Source: Doris montereyensis
Lineage: Eukaryota > Mollusca > Gastropoda > Nudibranchia > Dorididae
DNA: 64,000 nucleotides
NCBI GenBank assembly: GCA_037039925.1
Contig: JAXRKP010000399.1
Span: 171,866 to 235,865, forward strand
Reading direction: 5' to 3'
Shown: one piece after another, positions 1-11,674 of the stretch
How positions within the stretch are numbered: the stretch's first letter is position 1
How the letters are laid out: every line of letters begins with the position of its first letter
Program-made: the position numbers and the translations under genes
Notes under the pieces: generated by a model
Database searches by the model: none
What the model was told of the DNA's origin: nothing
What the model saw: the letters and a program-made list of their open reading frames with translations, nothing else

Positions 1-597
1 CCGCTTTTTATTTTCCTATATTTTTTTTTTTTTACGAAAGGAGCCAATAGTCAAATTAAGTCCCAAAAAACAATCGATAAAAGATGGCAATTCCCTAAAA
101 GTACAAGACGACTTCCATAACAAAGAAATGGCGGGAAATTTTAGTGACAAGCCATGCGAAAAGCGGACCCCTCGTTGGCGTACAGTGGAGTTGTCATATT
201 TTTATCTTTTACTAGATCTAGTCTGCCCTATATTGCATACGATACATGCCTTTGTATGATGTAAAGAGACTTGTAATGTGTACGTCTGCCTGTATCGTAT
301 TCGTGACATGAGTCGACCTCTTCTTTGCTTCTTCATAACGACTAACAAACCCAATCAATGAGTAAAACTGGCAGCGGGGCACGATTTTTATTTGCCACAT
401 GGCTGCTGATCAAAATTGCCTGCCAGTCTTGTATAATTTAATAATTTCGCGTTGTAGTTTACGTAGAAAGACATCTTGTATTTATAAGCTCACCTATGTC
501 TTTATTGATTCAATGAAATGCAGACAATTTCATGGTTGCATTTTGTTAGTTACATCGATAGTCTGCCAGATGAGACAACATGGTATATAATCATATA
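1..597. other. Non-coding AT-rich stretch
   Basis: I see no gene, RNA or recognisable repeat here. Short open frames on both strands lack start context, domain similarity and splice signals, and look like chance. Confidence 0.6.
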
Positions 598-1325
598 AAT
601 TCAATACGTCATTTCTCTTCTATTTCATCTATTACTTTGTGGCGCCTTGGACTCTATAAACTTGATACGTCATTTCTCATTCTTTACTTATGGTACTTCG
701 TGGCAACATTGGACTGTATACACTTGATACGTCATTTCTCATTCTTTACTTATGATACTTCGTGGCAACATTGGACTGTATAAACTTGATACGTCATTTC
801 TCATTCTTTACTTATGATACTTCGTGGCAACATTGGACTGTATACACTTGATACGTCATTTCTCATTCTTTACTTATGGTACTTCGTGGCAACATTGGAC
901 TGTATAAACTTGATACGTCATTTCTCATTCTTTACTTATGGTACTTCGTGGCAACATTGGACTGTATACATTTGATACGTCATTTCTCATTCTTTACTTA
1001 TGATACTTCGTGGCAACATTGGACTGTATAAACTTGATACGTCATTTCTCATTCTTTACTTATGATACTTCGTGGCAACATTGGACTGTATAAACTTGAT
1101 ACGTCATTTCTCATTCTTTACTTATGATACTTCGTGGCAACATTGGACTGTATAAACTTGATACGTCATTTCTCATTCTTTACTTATGATACTTCGTGGC
1201 AACATTGGACTGTATAAACTTGATACGTCATTTCTCATTCTTTACTTATGGTACTTCGTGGTAGCATTGGACTGTATAAACTTAATACGCCATTTCTCAT
1301 TCTTTGCTTATGTTACTTTTATGGC
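598..1325. repeat. 62-bp tandem repeat array, about 11-12 copies
   Basis: The phrase GATACGTCATTTCTCATTC recurs every 62 bp (for example at 664, 726 and 788). The first copy (about 598-660) and the last (from about 1275) are diverged; the central copies are nearly identical, differing mainly in TATAAACTTG versus TATACACTTG and GATACTTC versus GGTACTTC. Each unit carries one ACGTCA core. Short open frames across it are by-products of the repeat. Confidence 0.95.
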
Positions 1326-2267
1326 AGTGCTGACCTGGCTGTTGACAGTGTGACGTAAAACCGTAAGGTCCTTAGCTCGCATCTGTATTTGGTAAGCCTT
1401 TTGTTGCCTTTTCACTTTTCCCAGCTGTAAATCGGCATCATGTGTAGCTGGGAGACAAATCCTATGACAAACTATGTCGAGGGAAGGGTTGGCGGCTGGG
1501 GTGGGGAGCAAAGGCGACCTTGTTTTCCCTATTCTTTCTGCACTGTTTAAGCAATTTTTGTTTTGACTGTCTGCTTTTTGTTGTTGTCATTATATGTAGG
1601 TAGGACCGTATCATTTCATTATTCATTGTCTTTTCATTATTCATTCTGACATTTTTCCTTCTCATCCTTTCAATCAATCTTTTTCTTTGTTCTCACTGGT
1701 AGGTCCTACTTCTTTCCTTTCACTCTGTCACTTACCTGTTCTTTTACTTTTCTATCTGAAATTCACCTTGAGATCGCCGCCTATAGTGGCCGTGGTAAAG
1801 GCCAATCAATCAACTTCTCCCAAACGTTGGCCTTGCTTTCTTTCTTCCTGCTCTTCCTTATCAAGCCTTCTCATTCTTCTTGTTCTCCCTCTCCCTGTGT
1901 CTTTTTGTCTTATTGTTTTTCTCATTCATTGTTCTCCTCATCTGTCGATGACGTAGTATAGTAATAATAATGACTAATATGCACTCGTCACCCACCCCTA
2001 CCCCTCTCCCTCCCCCTCCCATCCGTTTCCCTCCTTCCATTAGGGAGAGTGCTAAATATTGAATGGTAAACCCGCGCACAGAGCTGTTCTTCGTCCAAGG
2101 ACTGGATTAAATTTTCATGTGAAACAAATTAAGATGAAGCCAACTTTAGTCTCTTCTCTTGACTTGCAGTATGTATGGTCTGGTCGGTCAGTCTCCGAAC
2201 ATGCTCATTGTTTTTGATAGGTTTTGTTATCGTCTGCTGCCTTATTTGCTAGATTAAACGCGAATAG
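1326..2267. other. Non-coding stretch, partly pyrimidine-rich
   Basis: No gene is supported. About 1540-2045 is strongly T/C-biased on the + strand (runs such as CTCCCTCCCCCTCCC near 2010), giving chance open frames rich in Leu, Ser, Phe and Pro on + and Lys, Glu, Arg on -. Confidence 0.55.
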
Positions 2268-3193
2268 ATGGGAAACCCAACTTACCGTTGAAAACCAACT
2301 AAACGTGAAAACCAACTTACCGTTGAAAACCAACTAAACGTGAAAACCAACTTACCGTTGAAAACCAACTAAACGTGAAAACCAACTTACCGTTGAAAAC
2401 CAACTAAACGTGAAAACCAACTTAACGTTGAAAACCAACTAAACGGTGAAAACTAAATTAACATGAAAACCAACAAAACGTGAAAACCAACTAACGTTGA
2501 AAACCAAATTAACGTGAAAACCAACATAACGTTGAAAACATTTAATGTCAAAACCAACTTAACGTTGAAAACCAGCCCCAGGTTGAAAAATATTTAACTT
2601 ACTGTTGAAAACCAACTTAACATGAAGTCAAACTTAAAGTTGAAAACAAACTTAACGTGAAAACTTACTTAACGTTGAAAAGCACTTAACATGGAAACCA
2701 ACTTAAGGTGAAAACCACTAACATGAAAACCAACTTAACGCTGAAAACCAACTTAATGTACAAACCAACTTGACGTTGAAACCAACTCAACACGTAAAAA
2801 TAAACTCAACGTTAATAACCAACTTAACGCGAGAACTAACTTAATATTGGAAACCAACTTAACGCTGAAAACCAATTTAACGTCAAAATCAACTTAACGT
2901 GAAAACCATCTGAGAACTATCTGAACGTCAAAACCAGCCCAACGTTAAAAACCAACTTAATGTAAGAACTAATTTAATTTTGAAAACTGACTTAAAGATG
3001 AAAACAAACTTTACGGTGAAAACCAACTCAACGCTACAAATCAACTCAATGGGAGAACCAACTTAATTTTGAAAACTAACTTAACATTGAAAACCAACTT
3101 AACACTGAAAACCAACTAAGCGTGAAAACCAATTTGACATCAAAACCAACTTAACGTGAAAACCCAACTTAATGATAATGTGAAAACCAACAG
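2268..3193. repeat. Degenerate 17/18-bp minisatellite
   Basis: The unit is roughly GAAAACCAACTTAACGTT. At 2283-2425 it is ordered as a clean 35-bp dimer (an ACCGTT type alternating with an AAACGT type, about four copies). It then decays into single-unit copies with many indels up to about 3190. No coding potential is visible. Confidence 0.9.
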
Positions 3194-3234
3194 ATGCAAA
3201 CCTTTTGTCCACATTACAATGAATTATTACAGTA

Positions 3235-3500
3235 TTTAGGGGAATCGGTGGTTGAGAGGCAATGGGACGGAGAAAGAGATCGTAGGTTCATGCCCAACAT
3301 TTTGAAGCATTCTCTCTCGTTTTTTCGACTTAAATTGCCACACCCCCCCCGCGACACCCCTGGCCCAGGTAGGTGGATCCACACCGGTTCAAGTCCCTTT
3401 GGAGGCGGATGATTAAAAGAGGCCTCGTGTACAGATCTCTCTGATACGTTAAAGCTCTATTGGCTGTTTAATTTACAGGGGCAGTCCGTGCAAAACTAAA
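3235..3500 (+). mobile_element. SINE-like element, copy 1
   Basis: The left part carries tRNA-like promoter boxes: TGGTTGAGAGGC near 3248 resembles an A box and GGTTCATGCCC near 3285 resembles a B box. The right part (about 3352-3495, from CCTGGCCCAGGTAGGTGGAT to GGCAGTCCGTGCAAAA) is clearly homologous, in reverse orientation, to 10450-10610. The shared 3' half and the Pol III-like head support a tRNA-derived SINE. Exact ends and family name are not known to me. Confidence 0.55.
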
Positions 3501-3504
3501 AATT

Positions 3505-3561
3505 GCTACCAAACATGCATGTATGCATGTATCTATGTATGAATGTGTGCATGTATGTATG

Positions 3562-3595
<34 letters not shown>

Positions 3596-3812
3596 TGTAT
3601 GTATGTATGTACGTACGTACATATGTATGTATGCATGCATGCATTACGTGTGTATGTGTGTATGTATGTGTGTATGTATGCATATATGTATTCTATTTAT
3701 CTATCTATCTACCTACCTATCTATCTATATATACCTATCTACCGACCTACCTACCTACCTACCTACCTACCTACCTACCTATCTATCTATATATCTATCT
3801 ATTTATACATAT
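3505..3812. repeat. Compound tetranucleotide microsatellite
   Basis: (GTAT)n with GTAC and GCAT interruptions runs to about 3690, followed by (CTAT)n and (CTAC)n to about 3810. All frames stay open, giving Met-Tyr-Val-Cys-like repeats that are artefacts. Confidence 0.95.
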
Positions 3813-3899
3813 ATGTCAACACCTCTAAATGCTCGTACATATAACATAATAATCATTACGAATCTATTGAAGGAATCACAACGTTGTTGGTTTTATGTG

Positions 3900-4170
3900 T
3901 GAGTTTCTTTGTGTGTATTTTTTTTGGGGGGAAGGGGGGGGGGGGCACAACGGGCAGTAAGGGGTATTATTGTGTGTTTTGTCTTTGTTATGTTTTGGTT
4001 TTTTTTTTTTGGGGGGGGGGCACAACGGGCGGTAAGGGGTATTATTGTGTGTGGGTTTTTTTGGGGGGGGGCACAACGGCGGTAGGGGGTATTGTGTGGG
4101 TTTTTTTTTTTTGGGGGCACAACGGGCGGTAAGGAGTATTATTGTGTGTTTTGTCTTTGTTATCATGATC
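3900..4170 (+). repeat. G-run tandem repeat upstream of the 4235 exon
   Basis: Four to five imperfect units each combine a T run, a run of 5-10 G, then GCACAACGGGCGGTAAGGGG and TATTATTGTGTG (near 3920, 4005, 4055 and 4105). The several G tracts per 50-80 bp could form G-quadruplexes on the + (transcript-sense) strand. The block ends about 65 bp before the splice acceptor of the zinc-finger exon. Confidence 0.85.
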
Positions 4171-4199
4171 ATGTTCTTCCATCACTGATTCTTTAATTT

Positions 4200-4234
4200 T
4201 CATATTTTTCTCCAATTACGTACTTTTCAAACAG
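4200..4234 (+). promoter_or_regulatory. Predicted 3' splice acceptor of the zinc-finger exon
   Basis: A T-rich tract (ATATTTTTCTCC, then TACTTTTCAAACAG) ends in CAG at 4232-4234, directly before a long open frame. The open frame continues from 4235 in phase with the ATG at 4243, so the exon may be internal-to-terminal with upstream coding exons outside or unrecognised in the window. Alternatively the intron lies in the 5' UTR and ATG 4243 is the start. Confidence 0.5.
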
Positions 4235-6625
4235 CCAGTGATATGGACTCAGACACCCATGTCGATGACGTCATTATAAAGAAAGAGCCTCCAGAATCGA
4301 CATCCCCGACCCCAGACGATGACGGTAACAACAACTCCAGCAATGAGAACGGCGCCACCAGCGAGACTCGAGGCGCCAACAACCAAGATTTCAGCGCATC
4401 CGATTCCGACTCCAAAACCTCACCTCACGGGTCGTTGAGATACATAAGTCGCCGGGGTCGGCCTCCTGGCGGTGGCTATTCCATGAAGACTCATTCGCAT
4501 TACATGACCTTTGGGTCGTCTTCGCTGATGACGCCTCAGGAGTTCGGCCGACAATCATCTCTTGGTCAGTCTTCTTCGGCTTTGTCGCCCCACGACATTA
4601 TGAAAACCAGTCTTGGTTCCAGTCTAGATGCTCTGGATACGAGAAGGTTCGGTTTTCACTCATTCGATTCGGAAAAGAACTCGTTTAGATGCGAAGGCTG
4701 CGATGTTGTTTTCTCAAGTCGTGACACTTACGCCATGCACATGTTAATGCGAGCAAAAAATGAATCTTGTGTTGCCCTGCCCACGTCTGCTATATCGTCC
4801 AATCCTGAAAACCCGACTCCAAGGGAAAAATTTGAAAGAGAGCTGCGGGAAAAAGCCATGCTGGCCGCTTTAAGAAATCAGGCAGCTCTCATGACTAAGG
4901 CAGCAGCGGCCGTGACTCCAAAGAGCGTAGAGGGTATCTCTTCGTTGCGACGTACACCAACTTCGAGCAAAGATGATCTGAACATTTTTGGAGCCTCTGA
5001 CATAAGCCCGAGTTTAAGTAATCTTTTCACATTTGACACCTACGGACTTTACATGGATCAACGACAGTATAAAAGACTGTTGTCGGAATATGGTCTCAGG
5101 TCCACTAGCTCAAGTGGATCTCTATCGGCAATGATGGAGCAGCTAAGCTGCAGCGTTTTGTGGAGAGTTGTTTAACAATAAAGACGCGTTAGCTATGCAC
5201 ATGATGTTTCACACGAGGGATATTGAAAACGAAAGCAAACCTGCTGTTCCATGGCGAGGCGATCCCAATACACATTCTGGTCATAATCTCTCCTCACTGT
5301 CTGACCTGGAAACTGTTGGACGGAGCAGTGGTGAAGATTCTAGCCAAGGACGGAGACAAGATAATGCAAAAGCAAACGGTGATAGGCAGCTCACTGCTGA
5401 AAGAATAGCGGAATTAAAACGAATGGCCATTGAGTCCTCTTTAAGATCTTCGCTGACGAAACACACTTTGAGTCAAGATAAACATTTTGTTATCCACGAG
5501 ACCAAAGAGTGTTTCAGAGGATACGGCTGTAACGTCATCAGCTCAAACACGTCCCCCTCTCAGCAGATGATGCATTTAAAATTTCTAATTCTTCTGAGAA
5601 AAGCATTTATAAACCACACAAGACAACCTCTAAATGGGAGTTAAGCATCGGGGGGACGGTTGATGAATCCTCACGTGCGCCAATCAGGAAAAGAAATCTC
5701 TCTGTTTCGGACGATAGCTCATACGATCATTCTTCTTTCTTCTCGGGTGTATTCTCAAGGAGGAAGCAGTTCCGCTACGACAGTAGCGCCTTTAACGCCT
5801 TCGCCTCTAAAAGCAGCCACTATTTGAAATCGGTCTTCAGCGAACGGGAAAAGAAGTCAAAGTATGTGACAATCACGTTTCCTCGGCGTCTGGTCCCCAA
5901 GACTCTGACGAAACGTCGGACGGAAGCTCTTCGGCTGTGGACTATGATCGAAATAAAAAGTGGTGCGAATGCAGAGGCAAGTACAGGAAATAAATCGTCT
6001 CCATCTCTTGAAACTATCATGTCCAGTGACACCATTCTCGTGCCCGTGGAAAACCTGGATGATCTTCAAGATGATGAAAAAGAGGAGCTGCGAGGAAGGA
6101 GCACTTCAGCCAACACACCACTGAATAGTTCGGAGATTACAGCGATTGACTTCAGCGTGGGCAAAAGAGACAGGGGCGACGGGGAGGACAGTATCGACGA
6201 CAGCTCATTGGAATACTCCAGATCCGACTTCCATCAGGATCGATATCATAACAATTCCTCATCGTTTCAATACGGATCATCGAGTATGGATACTGACGTC
6301 AGTCGACAGCTCTATCTACAGCAACATCACATTGAGTTGATACCCGGAGGTCAAACAGATGGACAACGGTCAGCACCTCCTCCTAGTAGTCACACCCCTT
6401 TGAGGGTGGCGAGATCAACGGAAACAGTAGTGACAGTATGGCAGAAGCCTCCTCCAGAGTTGGGAAGCCCGTTACTGCCCTCACTGCGAAATTCTATTTC
6501 TAGACGTTACTCTTTTCCACCTGCACATGGGTTTACACAACGTTAACAACCCCTGGCAATGCAACACGTGTGGTATGGTCTGTGGTGGTCGACTGGAGTT
6601 CAACACGCACGTTCTTCATTTCTAA
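4235..6625 (+). CDS. C2H2 zinc-finger transcription factor, terminal exon, three frameshifts
   Basis: This is the best host gene in the window: about 795 codons in one exon ending at TAA 6623-6625. From ATG 4243 there is a SUMO consensus IKKE (residues 12-15), an AT-hook-like RRGRPP (70-75) and a first finger with C150, C153, H166 and C176 (unusual CCHC spacing). A classical second finger (C-x2-C-x12-H-x3-H, starting near 5149) and two C-terminal fingers (first Cys at 6476 and 6560) follow. The last two, closely spaced at the extreme C-terminus, recall the Hunchback/Ikaros terminal pair. A nuclear DNA-binding regulator is inferred. The frame shifts at the T run 5156-5159 (one extra base), near the C run 5553-5557 (one base missing) and near the G run 6461-6464 (one extra base), yet every zinc ligand survives. 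Either the assembly has indel errors or this is a very young pseudogene. The orthologue is not identified. Confidence 0.75.
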
Positions 6626-6931
6626 AGATGTTCTTTTGTATTCAGGCGGGTACAGGGATGAGCTAACTTACTGTTGACAGTAAATCAACACTTTTCATCA
6701 TTATTGGCACGTGTGTGGCCGATACATTCTGATGAGTAAACGTTAAGAGTTTCAAAAACGCTTCTGAAATCGACACTTTGTTGAATTCATGCTATAACAA
6801 GGACGGCAATGTCCAATGTTGAACGAGGATGGAAAAAAGCATAGAATCAAAGATCTCGTTGAAGTGTATGTGTGAGGAAAGTAGTCCAGTGTCTAAACTC
6901 GTTTGTTTTCTCTTCATTGGATGACAATAAT

Positions 6932-8516
6932 TAGTTGTTGTTGTTTCTGAATGACGTTGGCAGTGCGAGTTTCGCTTGTTGTTGTTGTTTCTGAATGACG
7001 TTGGCAGTGCGAGTCTCGCTTGTTGTTGTTATTTCTGAATGACGTTGGCAGTGCGAGTTTCGCTTGTTGTTGTTATTTCTGAATGACGTTGGCAGTGCGA
7101 GTCTCGCTTGTTGTTATTTCTGAATGACGTTGGCAGTGCGAGTCTCGCTTGTTGTTGTTATTTCTGAATGACGTTGGCAGTGCGAGTCTCGCTTGTTGTT
7201 GTTGTTTCTGAATGACGTTGACAGTGCGAGTCTCGCTTGTTGTTGTTGTTTCTGAATGACGTTGGCAGTGCGAGTCTCGCTTGTTGTTGTTGTTTCTGAA
7301 TGACGTTGTCAGTGCGAGTTTCGCTTGTTGTTGTTATTTCTGAATGACGTTGTCAGTGCGAGTTTCGCTTGTTGTTGTTATTTCTGAATGACGTTGTCAG
7401 TGCGAGTTTCGCTTGTTGTTGTTGTTTCTGAATGACGTTGGCAGTGCGAGTTTCGCTTGTCGTTGTTATTTCTGAATGACGTTGTTGACAGTGCGAGTTT
7501 CGCTTGTCGTTGTTATTTCTGAATGACGTTGGCAGTGCGAGTCTCGCTTGTTGTTGTTGTTTCTGAATGACGTTGGCAGTGCGAGTTTCCCTTGTCGTTG
7601 TTGTTTGAATGACGTTGGCAGTCGAGTTCCTTGTTGTTATTTTTGAATGACGTTGGCAATGCGAGTTTCGCTTGTCGTTGTTGTTTCTGAATGACGTTGG
7701 CAGTGCGAGTTTCGCTTGTTGTTATTTGAATCGTTGTTGTTTCTGAATGACGTTGGCAGTGCGAGTCTCGCTTGTCGTTGTTATTTCTGAATGACGTTGG
7801 CAGTGCGAGTTTCGCTTGTCGTTGTTGTTTCTGAATGGCGTTGGCAGTGCGAGTTTCGCTTGTCGTTGTTGTTTCTGAATGACGTTGGCAGTGCGAGTCT
7901 CGCTTGTTGTTGTTTCTGAATGACGTTGGCAGTGCGAGTTTCGCTTGTCGTTGTTGTTTCTGAATGACGTTGGCAGTGCGAGTCTCGCTTGTTGTTGTTA
8001 TTTCTGAATGACGTTGGCAGTGCGAGTCTCGCTTGTTGTTATTTCTGAATGACGTTGGTAGTGCGAGTCTCGCTTGTTGTTATTTCTGAATGACGTTGGT
8101 AGTGCGAGTCTCGCTTTGTTGTTGTTTCTGAATGACGTTGGCAGTGCGAGTCTCGCTTTGTTGTTATTTCTGAATGACGTTGGCAGTGCGAGTTTCGCTT
8201 GTCGTTGTTATTTCTGAATGACGTTGGCAGTGCGAGTCTCGCTTGTCGTTGTTATTTCTGAATGACGTTGGCAGTGCGAGAGCTTGTTGTTATTTCTCGC
8301 TTGCGAGTTCGTTGTTGTTTCTGAATGACGTTGGCAGTGCGAGTCTCGCTTGTCGTTGTTATTTCTGAATGACGTTGGCTTGTTGTTGTTATTTCTGAAT
8401 GACGTTGGCAGTGCGAGTCGCTTGTTGTTGTTATTTCTGAATGACGTTGGCAGTGCGAGTTTCGCTTGTTGTTGTTGTTTCTGAATGACGTTGGCAGTGC
8501 GAGTCTCGCTTGTCGA
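6932..8516. repeat. 44-bp satellite array, about 36 copies
   Basis: GAATGACGTTGGCAGTGCGA recurs every 44 bp (6949, 6993 and so on), followed by GT(C/T)TCGCTTG and a variable (GTT)n linker. Some copies are shortened by 3-6 bp in the GTT linker, and a few near 7600-7740 and 8280-8400 are scrambled. Each unit contains TGACGT and a short inverted repeat (GCGAG-T-CTCGC or GCGA-GTT-TCGC). It begins about 300 bp after the zinc-finger stop codon. Open frames on the minus strand rich in Thr, Asn and Arg are repeat artefacts. Confidence 0.95.
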
Positions 8517-10435
8517 TGATGCAAAGGCAGAGCTACAATTTGTCAAACAAATGTTTCAATGAATGTACGTACATACATGTTTTGATTTTTATTCGGTAAA
8601 ATCCCCACCCTGGTTGTTGGTAGGCTGGGGAATTGGCGCTTAATCTTATAGGAGACGAGTGAAAGGGTCTGGTGCGCACACGTTGAGAAACACTTGGCAA
8701 AAACGGCAAATCATGAGATTACCGACTAGTTATGCATTTGGATAAACAAACAAGAAACACTAACAACAACAACAGCAACAAATAGTAGAGGCGAGATTCT
8801 CCTTATTGCTGTCATGCAGTGGTTCTTTCTCATTCCATGTTGGTATTTCTTGTGTCACGGTGACATGTAACACGAAAGCATATCACCTATTACAGGCACT
8901 GTTGGCAAATTGCATTTTGCTATCGTCAAAGGAGAATGAATTCTTTTTCTTTTCTCTTTTACCATGGCTTTAAATACCTTTCTTCTTGTCATGCTATCGC
9001 AAGACTACCTGGGCCATTAGATACGAAGCCTGTTTTACTCACTATCCATATAATTACTATTTAAATACAATCTTGAACTCCCCCAAAATACCTTTTGCAT
9101 ATGTGGCCACAAACAATTCAGCATATTTTTATCAAATCCGCGTTTTGATAATTGTTGTTTTCTTCTTGTTTAAAAAAATAAATCTTAACGTTGATTGCAA
9201 AAATGCGATATAGGCTACTCATATTTTAAGTAATACAAACACACACAACACAGATGCACATTTTTTTCTTTCTTTTCAATATATATATTTTGTAAAACGT
9301 CTCCGACTCTGGATGCTTACAAAACAGTTATCACTCAATAGTTTTCAATGTTCGTTCACACATTATTAAAATGACTATATTTCTATCAGTATCAGGTGTA
9401 TAAATATGAACGACACATGATTAAACAGTTAAAAAATGATAAGATAAAATGTGTTTGTGTGTGTATGTGTGTGTTGGGGGATGTTAAAATACGCAATATC
9501 GGCAATGGACAAGTCTCCAGGGGACAGCGATTAAAATGTGATAGGAAGGTCGGTAATCGATGCTCAATCATTTTTAAACAGCTATTCTAGCCGTTACACT
9601 TAAATCGTAAACGTTTATGTACGATTCCGCACTCAGTATACTTGTGTGGAATGTGCTCCCAAGTGTCGTGTGCTAGATTTAGTGGATTTAAAGGCGTTGT
9701 GGTTGTAGCTAAACCGTAGTGTTGATTGTGAGCTTGTAATCACGACGACACTGTTTTACGCACCACTCCGCACAGATGGGCTTTTTCTTCTTCACAACGT
9801 TGTACTCTTAGTAAAGGTACTTCACTCTACTTTTGTCACTTGACTCCAAGTGTGAATGATTACCTAGCTAAAGGTAGAGACATATCTCGTCAAGTGTTAG
9901 TACGAAAGCCTACCAGGCTTGTGTACTGTAAGCCCCTCCCTCCCCCTCCTCCCCCCTGGGGAGTTGAGAATGACTTTGAATGAAATCGCCTACTGGGGGA
10001 TAAATGATGTACAGTCGGTGATCCTGCATTTATGCGAGGTATTGACTATAAATCCATCTTTATGTTTATCAACAGTCAGCACCACAAGTTGTCGAGTTCC
10101 TTCATTGAATGTTTTAGTGAATACGAGTGTTCTGTTGTGCGTGCTTCTAATTGAAAGTATCTTGGTATTTTTAACCACAACTAGACCTAAATCTAGATTT
10201 AGTTTTTGGTCTAATATAACAATTAATACTGTTGCTATTCTAGGACTAGATTCATTATGTTCTTCGTGATGGTGTTTAACATGACAGACTTTCAAGTTAT
10301 GAGACACTTTCTAGGGGAGAGAATTGGCGAGGAAAGCGAATATACTCCCAATAAACAATGGAGGAATAAAAATATCATCGGAAAGACGATTTAACCAAAA
10401 TAATTGATTTACCCACATCCACAACAAAAGGTGAT
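8517..10435. other. Non-coding stretch
   Basis: No supported gene. There are short A/T microsatellites (near 9270) and a CT/C-rich patch (9930-9960). Open frames of about 100 codons at 9919-10307 on both strands have no domain-like features. Confidence 0.5.
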
Positions 10436-10439
10436 CTCG

Positions 10440-10620
10440 GGATTTTGGTAAAAAAAAAAAATTTTGCCCGGACTGCCCTGTAAACAGCCAACGGATCTGT
10501 AACGTGCACTGAGTGTTGTGATCTGCACATAGGACCTCCTTTTTATCGTCCATCTCCGAAGGAACTGGGTGTCAATCCACCTACCTGGGCCAGTGGGCCA
10601 GGGATGGGGAGAGGGGGTTA
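10440..10620 (-). mobile_element. SINE-like element, copy 2 (3' half)
   Basis: Read on the minus strand, CCTGGCCCACTGGCCCAGGT near 10610-10580 leads through GTAGGTGGAT to TTGGCTGTTTACAGGGCAG near 10490 and a T-rich tail. This matches 3352-3495 in order and spacing. The tRNA-like head of copy 1 is not evident, so the copy is probably 5'-truncated. Its CACCTACCTNGGGCNNAGTG part also resembles 61250-61275. Confidence 0.6.
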
Positions 10621-10965
10621 AAACTACTCTGAACAATCTCGAGAAACTTTTCAACCGTCGTCGGAAAGATAAAACGGCAGAGGTCGACCAAAGATCGCGT
10701 AGACAGACGCTATTGTTAGACACATAGAAGAACTTGCTTTACGTTAAGAATATGACCCACTAGATGGTCATTCTAATATTGCATAACACATGTCTTTAGG
10801 TAATTACTATTAAGAATAACAATTAACATGCATACTTTTTGATTGATTTCTTTGAAATGTATACATGGTGTACAAAATTACATGCACTATCAGATAGTCA
10901 AAGCGAAATCAAATAAGATAAATGATTGCAAATTAACCTTCAAAGTTGGAGACGATTTATTTATT

Positions 10966-11350
<385 letters not shown>

Positions 11351-11381
11351 ATATATACACATAACCTACATAACATAAATA

Positions 11382-11473
11382 AAATCATCGTTGTCATCAT
11401 CATTATTGTCACAAACACCCCGTTTTCGTCGTCAGTATCATTTGAAAAATGATACTAATAATAGTTATAATCA
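11382..11473. repeat. Direct duplicate flanking the 25-28-bp array, left copy
   Basis: The segment containing TTGTCACAAACACCCCGTT and ending AATAATAGTTATAAT is repeated in the same orientation at about 12748-12840 with roughly 85-90% identity by eye. Together they bracket the tandem array between them. Confidence 0.85.
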
Positions 11474-11674
11474 TGCTCTACATACATACATACATACATA
11501 CACACACACATGTACGTATGTGCATATAAATATGCATAATGACCTTACCAGAAATAAAATAACATATATGGCTATTTAAAAAAGATAATTATGTCTTACT
11601 TAACCCCATCGAGTAGATATATTAACATGAAAGAAGATACCGTCACTGCTGTTGTCCATGTGGCCGCCATCATC

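Noticed and set aside
3361..3400. TGGCCCAGGTAGG...GGTTCAAGTCC as a tRNA gene
   Set aside because: The box spacing is too short, there is no acceptor stem pairing, and the segment is the 3' half of a dispersed repeat.
3503..3902. Three overlapping + frames of 100-119 codons rich in Met, Tyr, Val and Cys
   Set aside because: They are translations of the GTAT/CTAT microsatellite; all frames are open because the repeat contains no stops.
8208..8546. Minus-strand frames of about 90-112 codons with Thr-Ala-Asn-Val repeats
   Set aside because: Translations of the 44-bp satellite.
9919..10307. Overlapping 105-116-codon frames on both strands
   Set aside because: No domain, splice or start support; both strands open over the same bases suggests chance.
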